Assembly (NCBI RefSeq): GCF_964019385.1
Contig: NC_088649.1
Span: forward strand, 21,009,508-21,073,507
Source: Sycon ciliatum
Lineage: Eukaryota; Porifera; Calcarea; Leucosolenida; Sycettidae
Length of the DNA stretch: 64,000 nt
Reading direction: 5' to 3'
Shown: piece by piece, positions 41,137 through 51,522 of the stretch
Layout of the letters: each line of letters opens with the position of its first letter
How positions within the stretch are numbered: the stretch's first letter is position 1
Program-made: the position numbers and the translations under genes
Notes under the pieces: model-generated
What the model was told of the DNA's origin: nothing
The model's input: only the letters and a program-made list of their open reading frames with translations
The model's database searches: none

Positions 41137-41208
41137 AGGCTGGTTAATTTGGATGTGGCTTGAAACAGTCCTGCAGGAAGGTCAACAAGTTGATTATTGC
41201 TTACCACT
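41137..41208 (-). CDS. Leucine-rich-repeat exon (72 bp), copy B1
   Basis: Minus strand, bounded by TTTTCACAG upstream and GTAAGTTATAAC downstream, 72 bases, phase 2, encoding NNQLVDLPAGLFQATSKL. It is the paralogue of 15327-15398, with conserved flanks on both sides, and shows that the whole neighbourhood was duplicated. Confidence 0.75.
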
Positions 41209-42475
41209 CTGTGAAAACAAAGTAGAAATCTGCTCAGGCATACCCCATGGTCTGCAGGAAAGTACCCGTTGTACCCAAGGTCCTTCGCATTGTGATATTC
41301 TTCAGTATGGAACAACACACCCATGCCCGGGGCAAGGAAGGTCATGGGTAATAGGAACACTTAATAGATGTGGTATACTGTAATCATTGTTCCATGTCAC
41401 TTGCGTATGAATATTCAATTTGGAAATACCAGAATAGTCTCTTCACTTCCAAAAACTAAACATTCAAAATATTTCCTTCAAGAATACAATTACTCGCCAA
41501 AGGCATAAAGGAGGTTTGCAGAGCTGCACGCAACTCCGAGCTTCTTGCTGAATGCAATCATCATGATCGCTACCTAGGAGACTAAAAAGCGTAAACCCTT
41601 ACAGTCCATTCATCGAACACAGTCCTCCTGGTTTTTGATAGTCCTATCCCGGCCGAGTTGAGGATCAAAAAAATGACTTTTAATATCAAAAATCTGGGGT
41701 TAGGATCTGCTTCTCCTGAAATTAGGCCATGGCATACCTGTTCTGATTTTATAAAACCTGGCTGACTTTCTATTTCCCGGTACTTGGACTTTTTCTGGCC
41801 TAAATGGGGCAAGAAGTAATTGCATGGTTCACACAATGCAGGATGCACTGTTGTTTTGACTATCTACAACTAGGTGCGGGAGACATCAAAAAGTTAGGGT
41901 GCCAGTTTCCAATGAATGGACTTAAGTAGCAGAGCAAAGTTCAGGTCCAACAATAACATTCTGACATTTCCCACAAGTAATCTTTCCTACCCTTCCCTTA
42001 GGTGATATACAGACAAGAACAAACAGGACAGAATTCAGGCTGCCTGAGTCGGGTTGGTCTTTTCTCTGTGAAACTCAACACAGACAGTCTAAGAGTGGTG
42101 TGAGTGGCCAGTATAATTCAACCCAAGTATTGATTGATAGGAGAAGAATAAATTTTCCAACACCGTAGATGGAAGTCATTTTTGTAGCTCAGCTGGTTAG
42201 AGCATTGCTCGTGAAATCCCCTTACAAGTTTGTATTACTGGTGAAGTTTGTGCCTGGAGAGCTCTATATAATTATTATAATTTGTGCTCACCAGGCTCAA
42301 CTTAGCCTACTAAAGCTCACCTAACCCATTGTGAATTCCTAGAAACACTGTGTTTTGTGCAAGGAGTGGTGCTGTCTTGCAGGTTAGCCGAGTGCAAGGC
42401 TTGAAATACGTCTCTTGTGGTCTGGGTGGCAGTCGTGAGTCAGTTAACTATCAATGCAAGTGGAAAAAACATGGG
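41209..42475. repeat. Host block B, copy of 15399-18985
   Basis: Collinear with block A but lacks the two TA-flanked elements (empty TA at 41575-41576). Contains the small TA-flanked repeat (41602-41922), the minus CISPKGRVGKITCGKC frame (41955-42070), the tRNA-like head at 42183 and repeat F to 42475. Confidence 0.75.
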
Positions 42476-42709
42476 GCTTTGTTCGTAGTGTGTTCTTGTA
42501 CGTTGTGCCGTGGCTTGTTTGTAGACCCAGAAATCGTGCCAATATTGTGCCAATATTGAGGGGCGTACCAATTTCATGGTCCCTTCAAAAGATTTGTGCG
42601 GGCTTTGGAATGCCGATCTACACCCCAAAGCAAACCTACCTGCAAAAACTTGAGCGAAATCGGAGAGACCGACTTGCACATATGTTCTGGTTTTCTCAGA
42701 CATGCTCTC
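42470..42709 (-). repeat. R1 right-end remnant in block B
   Basis: The minus frame starts MSEKTRTYVQVGLSDFA and then shifts. It ends ATGCTCTC followed by TTAA at 42710-42713. Only the right end remains, at the place where block A has the right end of R1 copy B. Confidence 0.7.
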
Positions 42710-42746
42710 TTAAATTATTATGTAGAAGTCATGATGTTGTAGTGTT

Positions 42747-43438
42747 ACAGAAGTAGCGATTTGTGTACTTTCCCCGTTAGGCCAAGTAAAAATAATTCAT
42801 TGTTGACCGTCTGCGCCCGCCCCGATTTTTCAGTCCGCCCTGGGATTTATTTTATTTTTATTTTCGTGATCAACGGTAGAAAACTCATGTGTTTAGCGAA
42901 GCGCAAACTACTATATTTAGCAGTACGCGCGTACGCGAGCTCTCATGTACATGTACAGCTTCAATGTGCTTTTACCGTAGCGACATTACACAGTGCAGGC
43001 CGTGATTCCAGTGTACTTGTGTGAAATCTGGCAACTACAATACATGGCACTGTAGTCTGTACAGTGTACAGTGTACCACCTGATATTATCTACGCCTGCA
43101 TCCATGGAAACTGCGCAGCCACCGCGTACCGCGTCCGAAGCTGTTGTTGATCGCCGCATGGCAGCAGAAAATTGTATAGCAGGAAATTGTATAACAGATT
43201 TATCTGCACATGTTCAAAGTGTTTGGAGTATGCCCAGGCAGACTGGTAGCAGTCACAACCAACAATGGTAGTACACCCATAACCCCATAGATGTAATACA
43301 TGCTAAGATTTCAAGATGTCTGGTCGATGCAGATATAAAAAAAGTTATAAAGTAAAAAACAAAACCCTCCCGTCCGCCCCGATTTTTCGGAAAATTCTGA
43401 CGATCAGCAATTTTTTTATTTCTTACTTTTCCTTGACA
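42747..43438. other. Insertion of about 0.69 kb absent from block A
   Basis: Block A reads AGTATTAAC then AAAACTTCGTG near 30580. Here the two sides are separated by this stretch, which begins CAGAAGTAGCG and ends CTTGACAG. GTCCGCCC...GATTTTTC words occur at both ends (near 42830 and 43375). No inverted ends, no gene recognised. Confidence 0.45.
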
Positions 43439-43812
43439 GAACTTCGTGACGCATTAATATGGATATTAAAACGCTTAGGACAGGTCAATAACAGTTTGTA
43501 TCGACTGCAAATCACCGGACAAAGGTAGATCAGCCTTTGTAGAGCGTCTTTACAAGAGAAACACTTGGCGAAATGAGCAGAGAATTCAGTTTGCATCGCT
43601 TTCGCTCGACTCATTTTGGACACTGCGTCGCTGTCATCATCTGCTGCATGAGAGACGTCATCTCTGTCGAGTCGTTGTTCAGTTCGTTTCAGCCTTGCGG
43701 CAAGCCTCCTCAAACTCCTTCTCGCACCTTGATATTGAAGACAACTGCTTGTTGATGCCCGCTGGTATTTTCTTCCAGACCTGTGGTGGATGGTTAGGTT
43801 GATTGACCACAT
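43423..43812 (-). pseudogene. Duplicated segment with conserved minus frame (B)
   Basis: A 129-codon frame beginning WSINLTIHHRSGRKYQR and containing RRLAARLKRTEQRLDRDD, ADDDSDAVSKMSRAKAM and CFSCKDALQRLIYLCPV. It is paralogous to 30559-30861. See that entry for the interpretation. Confidence 0.4.
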
Positions 43813-43998
43813 ACGGGGGGCATCGTTGTATGTGAGAACTCAATCTCACCATTTGGCTTCAATATCAAGTTCCAAGTAGGAGTTTAAGGAAGCGCCGCTG
43901 GAGAGTGCTAATCCGTTTGCTGCTGGCGGATACACCACACCTCTAACCTACAGTGGAGGTGACACACAGCCGTGTAGAAGAAAGGGGGAAAGCGAAAT

Positions 43999-44395
43999 GT
44001 GATATGGTTCAACCCTCCATACAGTGCAAACATGAGAACAGACATCGCCGGACAGTTTCTTGCGCTGATATCGAAGCACTTCCCCAATGGATCCAGATTG
44101 AGAAAGCTCTTTAACCGCAATACCGTAAACGTGAGCTATAGCTGCATGCCGAGTATGGAAACCAGAATAAAGGCACACAACCAGAAAGTACTACAACCGA
44201 AACGTGATAATTAACCATGCAATTGCCGTGTTGCAGCGCTATGCCCACTGAATGGTGCATGCAGGACCTCCGACATGGTGTATGTAGCAAGCATCAAGTC
44301 GGGCAGCACCTTGAGAACATACACTAGGATATCGGTCCCGGAGTTCAAGAGCAGACACTCCAACCACATGACCGTGCTTATAGATTAGGGCTATG
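43999..44395 (+). pseudogene. Penelope-like element fragment (B)
   Basis: MIWFNPPYSANMRTDIAGQ, FNRNTVNVSYSCMPSMETR and KAHNQKVLQPKRDN, then an in-frame TAA at 44212-44214. The frame continues PCNCRVAALCPLNGACRTS, LRTYTRISVP and EFKSRHSNHM, the last being the FKxRxxNH motif of the GIY-YIG domain. The YIG position reads TRI. It is better preserved than the A copy because the GGCC element did not hit it, but it is still inactive. Confidence 0.78.
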
Positions 44396-44999
44396 ATAGG
44401 GTAACTCAGCTGGCTAGGTATGTTAGGAGCCTTAAGATAGGGATCTCAGCGCGTGCAGTGCGCAGGGTGTTTGCGCATACATTGCGTCATCGAGTTTTGA
44501 GTGCAGCTCGCGGACACAGCAGAAAAATGGCGACGGTCGATTTTCAACACTAGGGGACGCGGTGGACACTAGCGGAATCGTCATCTTCATCGTCGTTCGA
44601 ACATACTTTGTAATTCCCGCCGAAGGACAGCGTGGCCAAGGCGATATTGCCCCGGTCGATTTTCCTATAATTTTCCATGCGGCAAGAACCCACTTCAGAG
44701 AGGATTCAGTCAAAAATTCAGACGTTTTCTCCGGTTATTATTATTCTTTTATTCCACGATGGCGTGACGCCTATAAGGATGATTAATAAGTGCGATAGAA
44801 CTGGTACTAGCCAGAAACAGCTAGATGGAAAAGAAGCAATGGATCTTGAAAAACAAGCGGGGGCAATAACGTTAGCAGGGGTGATCGAGATAGTTAAGTA
44901 CACGTTCGAGATATCAGAAACCAGGGGGATGCGCGGTGCAGGAGCAGGTACTGCTCAAAAGAAGACTGGATGCATTGTTTCGGAAAGAATTTCTACGAG

Positions 45000-46594
45000 G
45001 TTGGGTTGTGATGTCGATAGGGAGTGAGTTGTAGAGGGTGAGGGCACTGTTGATGGGGGAATCTCGGTGCCTGTTCGTGTGTGCGAGTCCGATGGAGTAG
45101 GTCCTTGCCTGTCGAATGGTGTATGGTTGGTGTTGACGTTGTGGTGCAAGATGTGGTTGTTGCAGGTGTGGTGGGGAGGTTTGGTGGTGGATGTCCCATG
45201 CTAGTAGGGCTTGTTTAACAAGGAGTCGTGAGCTAAGGGTGGGGAGCTTTGCGTGATGGAGGAGGGAGCTGTGGTGAACTGGTGCAAAGAGGGGAATCCG
45301 AAGGCAGATGCGTATAGCACGGCGTTGAATTCTCTCCAGTGTGCCCCGCTGTTGCTGTGTGGTGTTGGAGAGGGCAAGGCTGCCATATTCGAGAACGGGT
45401 CGGATGTAGGTTGTGTAACAATAGGCTGGAAGCGTTCATTGTGCCACGTGTCTTGTGGAGTTGGTGTAGTAGTTTTTTGGCTTTGTTGGTGGTTTCTATG
45501 ATGTGTTGGGTCCATCGCAAATCGTCTTGGAGTGTAACACCAAGGTGCCTATGTTGGTGGACCTGCTGCAGCCGAGTCGAGTGGAGCGTGATGTGGATGG
45601 TGTGTTGGGGTTGGAAGGAAAGGACGACGGTTTTCATGGTGTTGACGAGGAGATGCCAATCCTTCAACCATCGTCCTGCTGCGTCCACGGCACGTTGGAG
45701 GACTGCAGCTGACAAATCCCTCGTGTAATGCGTCGCGTTGAGTGCCGTGTCATCGGCGAACTGGCTGCATTTAGTGTGAGAGTTTGTACATGCTGGGGGG
45801 AGGTCGATCGTGTACACCAGGAAAAGAAGAGGCCCCAGGACAGAGCCCTGGGGTACTCCAGCTGGAATGGATTTCCATGATGACAAAGCGGAGCCAACCT
45901 TGACGCGTTGTCGGCGGCGAGTCAGGTAGCTTGTGAGCCAGGTAAGGGCAATGCCACGGACACCAAGGTGCTCGAGTTTGGCCAGGAGGCCAGCATGCCA
46001 GACTCGGTCAAAAGCCTTTGATAAGTCAAAGAAGCATGCTGACACTGCCTGACCGGAATCTCGGCTGGCGGAAATCTCATGCACTAGGCGGGAGAGCTGT
46101 AGTTGAGTACTATCCTTAGATCGAAATCCAGATTGGTCCGCCGGTAGGTGGGGCTCAATGTGGATGTAGAGGCGTTGGTGAACAATCCTCTCCTGAACCT
46201 TGCTGACAACGCTTAGGAGCGAGATTGGCCTATAATTGGTTACCTCTGCACGAGAGGCTTTCTTGTGTAGAGGACTGATAGTGGCGTCGCGCCAGTCCTG
46301 TGGCTACTCGCCTCGCGAGAAGGACTTGTTGGAAAGTGTTGCGAGGGAGCACGATATTTCGTCTGCAGTGATCTTGAGCAATTTCGTCGGGATGCCATCG
46401 TACCCAGCCGACTTCCGGAAATCAAGAGCGGAAAGGACTTTTCTGACCTCCTCCTGGGTGGTGATGATTTCCTTCAGTTCGCTTCCGATGATGCGCGACA
46501 CGCCAATCTCTGGCACGGCTTCAGTTGGTCCGGAGACGGACTTCTGGCTTTCCGAAATGAAAAAAATTGTTAAACGCTTCCGCCTTTTCTCCAT
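45000..46594 (-). pseudogene. LINE ORF2 reverse transcriptase part, frameshifted
   Basis: 46594-46304 carries FFISESQKSVSGPTEAVPE and FRKSAGYDGIPTKLLK. Then a shift, and 46084-45233 carries FFDLSKAFDRVWHAGLL, GVPQGSVLGPLLF, SQFADDTA (aspartates intact) and HRHLGVTLQDDLRWTQH, before another shift near 45380 into the C-terminal region. At least three disruptions; inactive. Confidence 0.85.
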
Positions 46595-47849
46595 CTGATC
46601 TAGCCACTGTTTCGTTCGCTGTAATAGGTGGAAGCTCCTTTTTCGGGGACGACCGCAGTGATTTCATTAACTTGTACAGGTTTCGCTGCGGGACACCAGT
46701 TACGTCGCCTTGCGCGGTAGTGGATACGAAGGCGGATTTAGCTTCTCTCAGTAGTGTTGTGGTCCTATTGCGTTGAGTAACGAATGTGAGCCAGTTCTCG
46801 GCGCTGCGAGTTCTGAGATACTGACGGTAGAGCTGATGCTTGAGTTTAATGCTGCAAAGAAGCGGTTGAGTCATCCATGGTCGCCGACCTGGGCATGTCT
46901 GGTGTGTACGTCGTGGTGCGAAGTTAGTACAGTACAAGTGTGCTGTGTTGATAAGCGAGTCATGCCAATGCGACCAGAGGTCTGTCATTGATAACTGCGG
47001 GATTTCCTCAGCTGGTGGCAAAAGCTGCATTGAGCTCAGGGCTTCTTTCAGTGCGACGACGCGATCAGGGTCCCAGTTCCAGCGCCAAGCTTCGACGTTT
47101 TGCTGGGGTGTTGGTGCTTGTGGTGGGCATGCAAGGGACACATTTCCTCCGACGAGTACATGATCTGACGCTCCGACAGGGGGATACGATGTGACAGATA
47201 GGTCTTCTTCTGGTACGTTGGAGATGACAACGTCGAGGCAGGACTTCAAGTTCCCTCTGGAAATACAGGTCGGAAAAGACACGTGCTGGTTTAATCCTGC
47301 AGTGTCTGGTAGGTAGCTCAGCAGGTCGCCAGCTCTATCAGTGATATCAGTGGAAAGCCATGAGGTGTGCTTTGCGTTCATATCTCCTACCAATAGAAAC
47401 GGAGAGTTCATGTTGCAGAGACCTAGACAGGGCTCCAGTTGTTGGCAGAATGTGTACAGATCTGTGTTTGGAGGACGGTAGGAGCATCCGACTGTAAGTG
47501 ATGCATTCGGTAGGTCAAGTTCGAGCCAGAGTGATTCGAAGTTGCTCATCGTGATGTTTGTTTTGTGTTTGTGTGGGATGGATGAGTGAACATACACGGC
47601 GACTCCTCCGCCTCTACAGTGCTGCCGATCATGCCTATAAAGGAAGTAGTTGGGGAGTTCGTATAGAGAGTCTGGCTCTAGGGGGTTTGCCCAAGTTTCA
47701 CATATGGCGATAAGACTGGGTCTCTTTTCTATGGCTACCTGCGCAATCTCGTCCATTTTGTTGAACAGGCTGCGAGCGTTGAAGCTCAGGAAATTGAACT
47801 TGCTTGTCCCGCAGAAAGAGCGATCGTATGAAATATGATCTGATTGCAT
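46521..47849 (-). CDS. LINE ORF2 N-terminal part: apurinic-type endonuclease
   Basis: A 442-codon frame. Endonuclease motifs: FLSFNARSLFNKMDEI (about 19-34), IAICETWANP (about 47-56), the RGGGVAVYV strand (about 79-87), LLVGDMNAKHTSW (about 152-164) and GASDHVLV (about 225-232). These are the metal- and nick-forming residues of APE-type LINE endonucleases. The region toward RT (QRNLYKLMKSLRSSPKKE) follows. A frameshift near 46560 in FNNFFHFGKPEVR separates it from the RT. Confidence 0.85.
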   Translation of the reverse strand: MQSDHISYDRSFCGTSKFNFLSFNARSLFNKMDEIAQVAIEKRPSLIAICETWANPLEPDSLYELPNYFLYRHDRQHCRGGGVAVYVHSSIPHKHKTNITMSNFESLWLELDLPNASLTVGCSYRPPNTDLYTFCQQLEPCLGLCNMNSPFLLVGDMNAKHTSWLSTDITDRAGDLLSYLPDTAGLNQHVSFPTCISRGNLKSCLDVVISNVPEEDLSVTSYPPVGASDHVLVGGNVSLACPPQAPTPQQNVEAWRWNWDPDRVVALKEALSSMQLLPPAEEIPQLSMTDLWSHWHDSLINTAHLYCTNFAPRRTHQTCPGRRPWMTQPLLCSIKLKHQLYRQYLRTRSAENWLTFVTQRNRTTTLLREAKSAFVSTTAQGDVTGVPQRNLYKLMKSLRSSPKKELPPITANETVARSDGEKAEAFNNFFHFGKPEVRLRTN

Positions 47850-47887
47850 AGCATTGTGGGGGAGAAAAGATTGTGCGTGAGGATTAA

Positions 47888-49200
47888 CCCTTTATGTACT
47901 GAAAAATTGTACACAGACTGAATTTGATCTAGACTCACCTCAAATTCTATAATTATCCGGGTCATAACTTTAGTCTCCTTTTGACGATTTTTTCAATCCT
48001 GGGCTTCCTGGAAAGCTCGTCGCAAGAGGAACACATTGAGCCCACGCTTGCCACCACGAAGGTCAAAACGCCAGCGCTACAGCCCAGCGTCTTAGCTGCA
48101 ACGCCAATATTCCGACAGAAGTCGTCTTGCATCAGCCATTTACAGAATGGCTCAGACCACGCAGTGGTCGCCAGCTATTCTGGATTATATGAAGAATGTG
48201 ATGTCGAACATATCAACGTGTTTGGCCTAATTCTCTAACTTGACAGCTAGTTTGTAGTGTATTTTACATGTTTTATGTGAATTTTGTGTTTTATTTTGTG
48301 CGCATGCCCTTTGGCATCTTGGAAAGCGCACATTTTTTTGTTGTCGAAACTGTCCGTTCCACACTTGCTCTTCGGCCTTTTTTCTAGCTCGCCTTGAGGG
48401 ACGGCTGCGTTTTTGTACGTCTTGTACCTTTTCAGTTTTGAAACATTTCTTAGTCTTTGTACTTCTTCTAGTTATGGATACTGGTATGGAGACGTCGTCT
48501 ACACCGTCCAGCGAGATGGTTGGAATCCTGGAAAATATCCAAGCCAGCATGCAAAGCATTGCTGATCGTGTAACGAGAATCGAGGATAGTCAAAGACAAA
48601 ATCCTTCAACTGTCTCATTCCTCGGCACGTCCACACCATACAAGGAGCAAAGCTCCAAGTCATGGCCGGATGATAGCAGTGTGATGGAGGAAATGGAGAA
48701 AGAGACGGAAGAGTTGGACTCCAAAGGGGTCAAACTTTTTCCTGTGTCTGATTCAACTATGGGTTTGTTGAAGTCGAGTTTTTGTTCCGCCTTGCCGAAT
48801 CCGAGCAGGCGACAAATTCGTGACAAGTTTGGTGCCCCAAACTGTCCACACTCGGCTTGTCCTGGACTTGACAAAGTCATGAAGTCCAGGATGTCCAATG
48901 AGACAAAGTCTCGAGACAAACAATTGCTCTCCTTGCTCGTAACAACTAGCTGTTACTTCAGAAAAATTTCACAAACTGCCATGAGTCCGTTTACCATTTT
49001 GAACGTGTTTCTACGTCACTACATGCCCAGAATGATGGGGAAATCCCTCATTCAAATTTGCGCGAGCGGCTATTGAGCGTCATTTGCCGCGATTCGACTT
49101 TCGAGCTTCGTAACTCTGGAACCACACATCGGCGCGCTTCAGCGATTGTTTCAATGGACAGCCCAGGGGATCGAAAGTTGTACAGTCCGTACACAAAGGG
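47888..49200. mobile_element. piggyBac-like TTAA element inside the LINE
   Basis: Begins CCCTTTATGTACTGAAAAAT and ends GTCCGTACACAAAGGG, with TTAA at 47884-47887 and 49201-49204. The ends resemble those of the MITE at 3880-4851 (CCCTTTATGTAC). LINE ORF2 and ORF1 lie on either side. Instead of a transposase it carries a 201-codon frame of another type. Confidence 0.85.
48474..49076 (+). CDS. Gag-like protein inside TTAA element
   Basis: ATG at 48474 (MDTGMETSSTPSSEMVG) is preferred over an upstream in-frame ATG at 48438, which would add a hydrophobic run that looks like a pyrimidine tract before CTAG. A coiled-coil-like ILENIQASMQSIADRVTRIE comes first. The later block FGAPNCPHSACPGLDKVMKS plus SRDKQLLSLLV resembles the CPNTPxLDxxFK...aDxxLxxLQ block of proteins in DIRS-like and related retroelements. 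This is recollection of a pattern, not a search. The frame is intact for 200 residues in an otherwise non-coding element, which is odd. Confidence 0.5.
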   Translation: MDTGMETSSTPSSEMVGILENIQASMQSIADRVTRIEDSQRQNPSTVSFLGTSTPYKEQSSKSWPDDSSVMEEMEKETEELDSKGVKLFPVSDSTMGLLKSSFCSALPNPSRRQIRDKFGAPNCPHSACPGLDKVMKSRMSNETKSRDKQLLSLLVTTSCYFRKISQTAMSPFTILNVFLRHYMPRMMGKSLIQICASGY

Positions 49201-49204
49201 TTAA

Positions 49205-50098
49205 GCATGAGTATTGAAAGAAATGAAAGGACTAGCAAAGTAGTATAGTGACTTACTACTGGCATTGCGAGTCGATTCCTGTTGGCTTGTTCTTTTTCTT
49301 CGATTCGATGGAGAGGCCGCTAGCACCGTGATGCACTTCCTGGGGGCTGCTTTCTCTTCTTGTGATTCCGTGATCTCATGCCATTATCCTCAGGTCTGTT
49401 GGGGGTAACACTCGGGCGCAAACGCTTGGAGTTGCCCAAGTTGACTTCGCCTTCGCATGAATCTAAATTGCAGTCTTGAGCCGGTGGTCGGTGTTGATGG
49501 TGGACATTTGTGGTCTGGTTTGATGCTACTGCTTGCCCCAGCGGTTCATGATCTGAGTTGTTTGGCGTAGCACCAAAGTCTTCTGGCTCGGAGGAGCTTG
49601 ACTGATGGTCATCGTCTGATTCGCTATCAGATTCCTTGCCTTGTTGGTTACCTTGTCGGTTGGCAACTATGTCTGAAAGAAGTACCTCCGCTCGCTCAGA
49701 CTCGGTGGAGAGAAGGCTGGTGTTGTTTTTGGTTTTATGTTCGGAGGATGAGTCTACAGCTCTGTTGTTGGCCGAAGTCTTGGTGGTTGATTTGCTTATT
49801 TGAGTCTTTTCCGGGCAGTCCTAGGCGATGTGCCCTGGCTTGTTGCATAGCCTGCATGTGGGTGTTTGTTCAGCATGGTACACGCGGAAATTGCTCTTCC
49901 CGTACCGTGATTTCACGTACGATGGTACGGTCTTGTTTGTGCCAAGTTTGAAGGTGATATTGTCCTAACTTCGATTTTCAGTGCATCAGCCATCGCGAAC
50001 ATCACCGCCATTATCACTCGGAGAGAAGACATCGCGCTCAGTAGAAGAGGTGTTCACGCTGCGTCCAAGAGTGAAAGATTGTGCTCTTTGACCCTCCA
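49205..50098 (-). pseudogene. LINE ORF1 (CCHC zinc knuckle), broken
   Basis: Likely starts MEGQRAQSFTLGRSVNTSS at about 50098. After an early stop and shift it contains TFKLGTNKTVPSYVKSRYGK and the knuckle CRLCNKPGHIA, stop, DC. The stop (TAG) sits inside the zinc knuckle. A long Ser/Glu/Asn-rich tail follows (SESDSESDDDHQSSSSEPED, part). ORF1 proteins of this type bind LINE RNA. This copy cannot make a full protein. Confidence 0.65.
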
Positions 50099-50326
50099 TA
50101 GTCCCTCTGAGAGAGTGTCTGGGAGATAGGTAGCTTGGAGATGGCCGTAGAACGTGCTTTCCTGGACGCATTATTCAGCCATTTCTACTGTCTTCTTCAA
50201 CTTGATTTATTTCGAAAAAAAATGTTCTTTTCCACGATTTCTGCACTGGACGCGTTTGGGATCGAAAATCTCTCCTGCGCAGACTGGCTGCGCAGTTCAC
50301 GCGCTGAGATCCCTACTTAAGAGAGC

Positions 50327-50533
50327 ATGTCTGAGAATACCAAAGTATGTGTGCAAGTGGATCTCTCTGATTTCGTTCAAAATGTGAAGGTAGGTTCCCT
50401 TTGGGGTGTGGATCGATTGTGCAAAGCCCTTGAAAAAGTTTCTGAAGGGAACCTTGAAATTTGCATACCCCTCAAAAATGGCCGAAATATCACATTATTT
50501 ATGGGTCTAGAAACGAGTCACGCCACGCTATGA
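50327..50533 (+). CDS. R1 terminal reading frame, left end of copy C
   Basis: Starts MSENTKVCVQVDLSDFV and continues VGSLWGVDRLCKALEKVSEG, NLEICIPLKNGRNITLFMGL to a stop, 68 codons. The right end of the same element (59375-59151, minus) has the same frame open for 74 codons, and copies A, B and the 42-kb remnant show MSEKTR variants. Because it lies in the inverted ends it is present twice per element. It could be a real small protein or only a structural end. Confidence 0.35.
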   Translation: MSENTKVCVQVDLSDFVQNVKVGSLWGVDRLCKALEKVSEGNLEICIPLKNGRNITLFMGLETSHATL

Positions 50534-50934
50534 ACAAAACTCCATCAAGGCAACATTGCCTCACCTTAGAAGAGCTCCTGGAGCAGTACCGCTTAGCCAC
50601 GCCCGCATCCCAGAAGACGAGGTCCATCACCCTCTGACGCCACAATTGATCGTCTTGAAAATAGCCAATTTACAAGCGCTGGCAAAATAGCCAGCTACGT
50701 CCTCAATTGGCCAGAACTATACACCGGCAGATAGTAGAACACCTCTTCTAGCGCTGAGGACATGTTCCCTTTCTTCCATTTGGGATTTTCTTGAAATAAA
50801 CTTTTTTTGTATTTTCCACTCGACCATGCTGAAATCGGGCCAAAGTCATACCTGCGCAGGAAAGCTCGCCCCTCCGCGACGTCTCCTCAGAAAGTTCTAC
50901 TCCAACACTACTCCGAAGGCTGCAGAACAAAGTG

Positions 50935-51470
50935 TGAGTAGACGGTGAACCTCTTTCAGTAGTCTATATATGGTGTTATGGCAAATCACTGCCGCTAGCC
51001 TTTGGGTGTCATTACGTTCATGGTAATTCCAATGCATGCCCGCATCAACGTGCCCTTCTTTGGTGTCAGTTATGCTGTGTGCACGCATAGAGGTGATACA
51101 TTTATTGTTCCTGTGTGGACCAGTCTAATCATAATTATTCCTGGCTGTTCTTTTGTGCTATTCATGCTATTCATGATGCATGTAGTAGTAGTAGTGCATC
51201 GTGTTGTGTTGTTATGCATGTCTCATGTGCCGTTTCCCGCGCGCGCGTGAAACGGACTTCGCGGCTTGTAGTTTCTGTGCCTAATTAGTTGAGTCGGCGT
51301 CTTGTTGTTTGGACTGGAGACTACACCGAGTTGTGTTTCTTTTCGTTGTTTTCAGTCAGTTACAGCTTGCAGTTATTCCTCTCGTGTAGTTCAGTTGCTT
51401 TGCTAGTGTCTCATCCTGAAGTAAAGTATATTCGTTATTATCTCTGTGAGTCAGATCCCTCTCTCGTCTA
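50935..51470 (+). repeat. BEL 5' LTR
   Basis: 536 bp, begins TGAGTAGACGG and ends CTCTCGTCTA. Contains a GTAGTAGTAGTAG run and the self-complementary GCGCGCGC within CCCGCGCGCGCGTG. Open frames inside are identical in the 3' LTR and are not genes. Confidence 0.93.
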
Positions 51471-51471
51471 A

Positions 51472-51489
51472 TGGTAGCAGAGGATGGTT
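51472..51489 (+). other. Primer-binding site for initiator tRNA-Met
   Basis: TGGTAGCAGAGGATGGTT starts one base after the 5' LTR. It is the exact complement of the 3' end of eukaryotic initiator tRNA-Met (AACCATCCTCTGCTACCA), 18 of 18 bases. Confidence 0.88.
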
Positions 51490-51522
51490 ATCTTCACCTA
51501 GTCGGAAGTCCATCGGAGCGAG

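Larger units (their letters stand above)
44735..50170 (-). mobile_element. LINE, near full length, minus strand
   Basis: In transcription order (high to low coordinates): ORF1 with a zinc knuckle, ORF2 endonuclease and RT, then a 3' tail CATCGTGGAATAAAAG with AATAATAATAA. Split by the TTAA-flanked element at 47888-49200. The same family as the plus-strand LINE at 26640 by motif content (FFDLSKAFDRVWH, GVPQGSVLGPLLF, QFADDTA). Confidence 0.82.
44436..50316. mobile_element. Element X: TTAA-flanked, hosts a LINE
   Basis: Inverted ends ATAGGGATCTCAGCGCGTG (left) and GTAGGGATCTCAGCGCGTG (right, inverted), with TTAA at 44432-44435 and 50317-50320. The block A sequence at 33257 has a single TTAA with no element. 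Without the LINE the element is only about 0.5 kb. TTAA suggests a piggyBac- or Kolobok-type mobiliser. It has no transposase. Confidence 0.65.

Noticed and set aside
51002-51250. Hydrophobic 82-codon gene (also at 57819)
   Set aside because: It lies in both BEL LTRs and is shared because the LTRs are copies; no evidence of coding.
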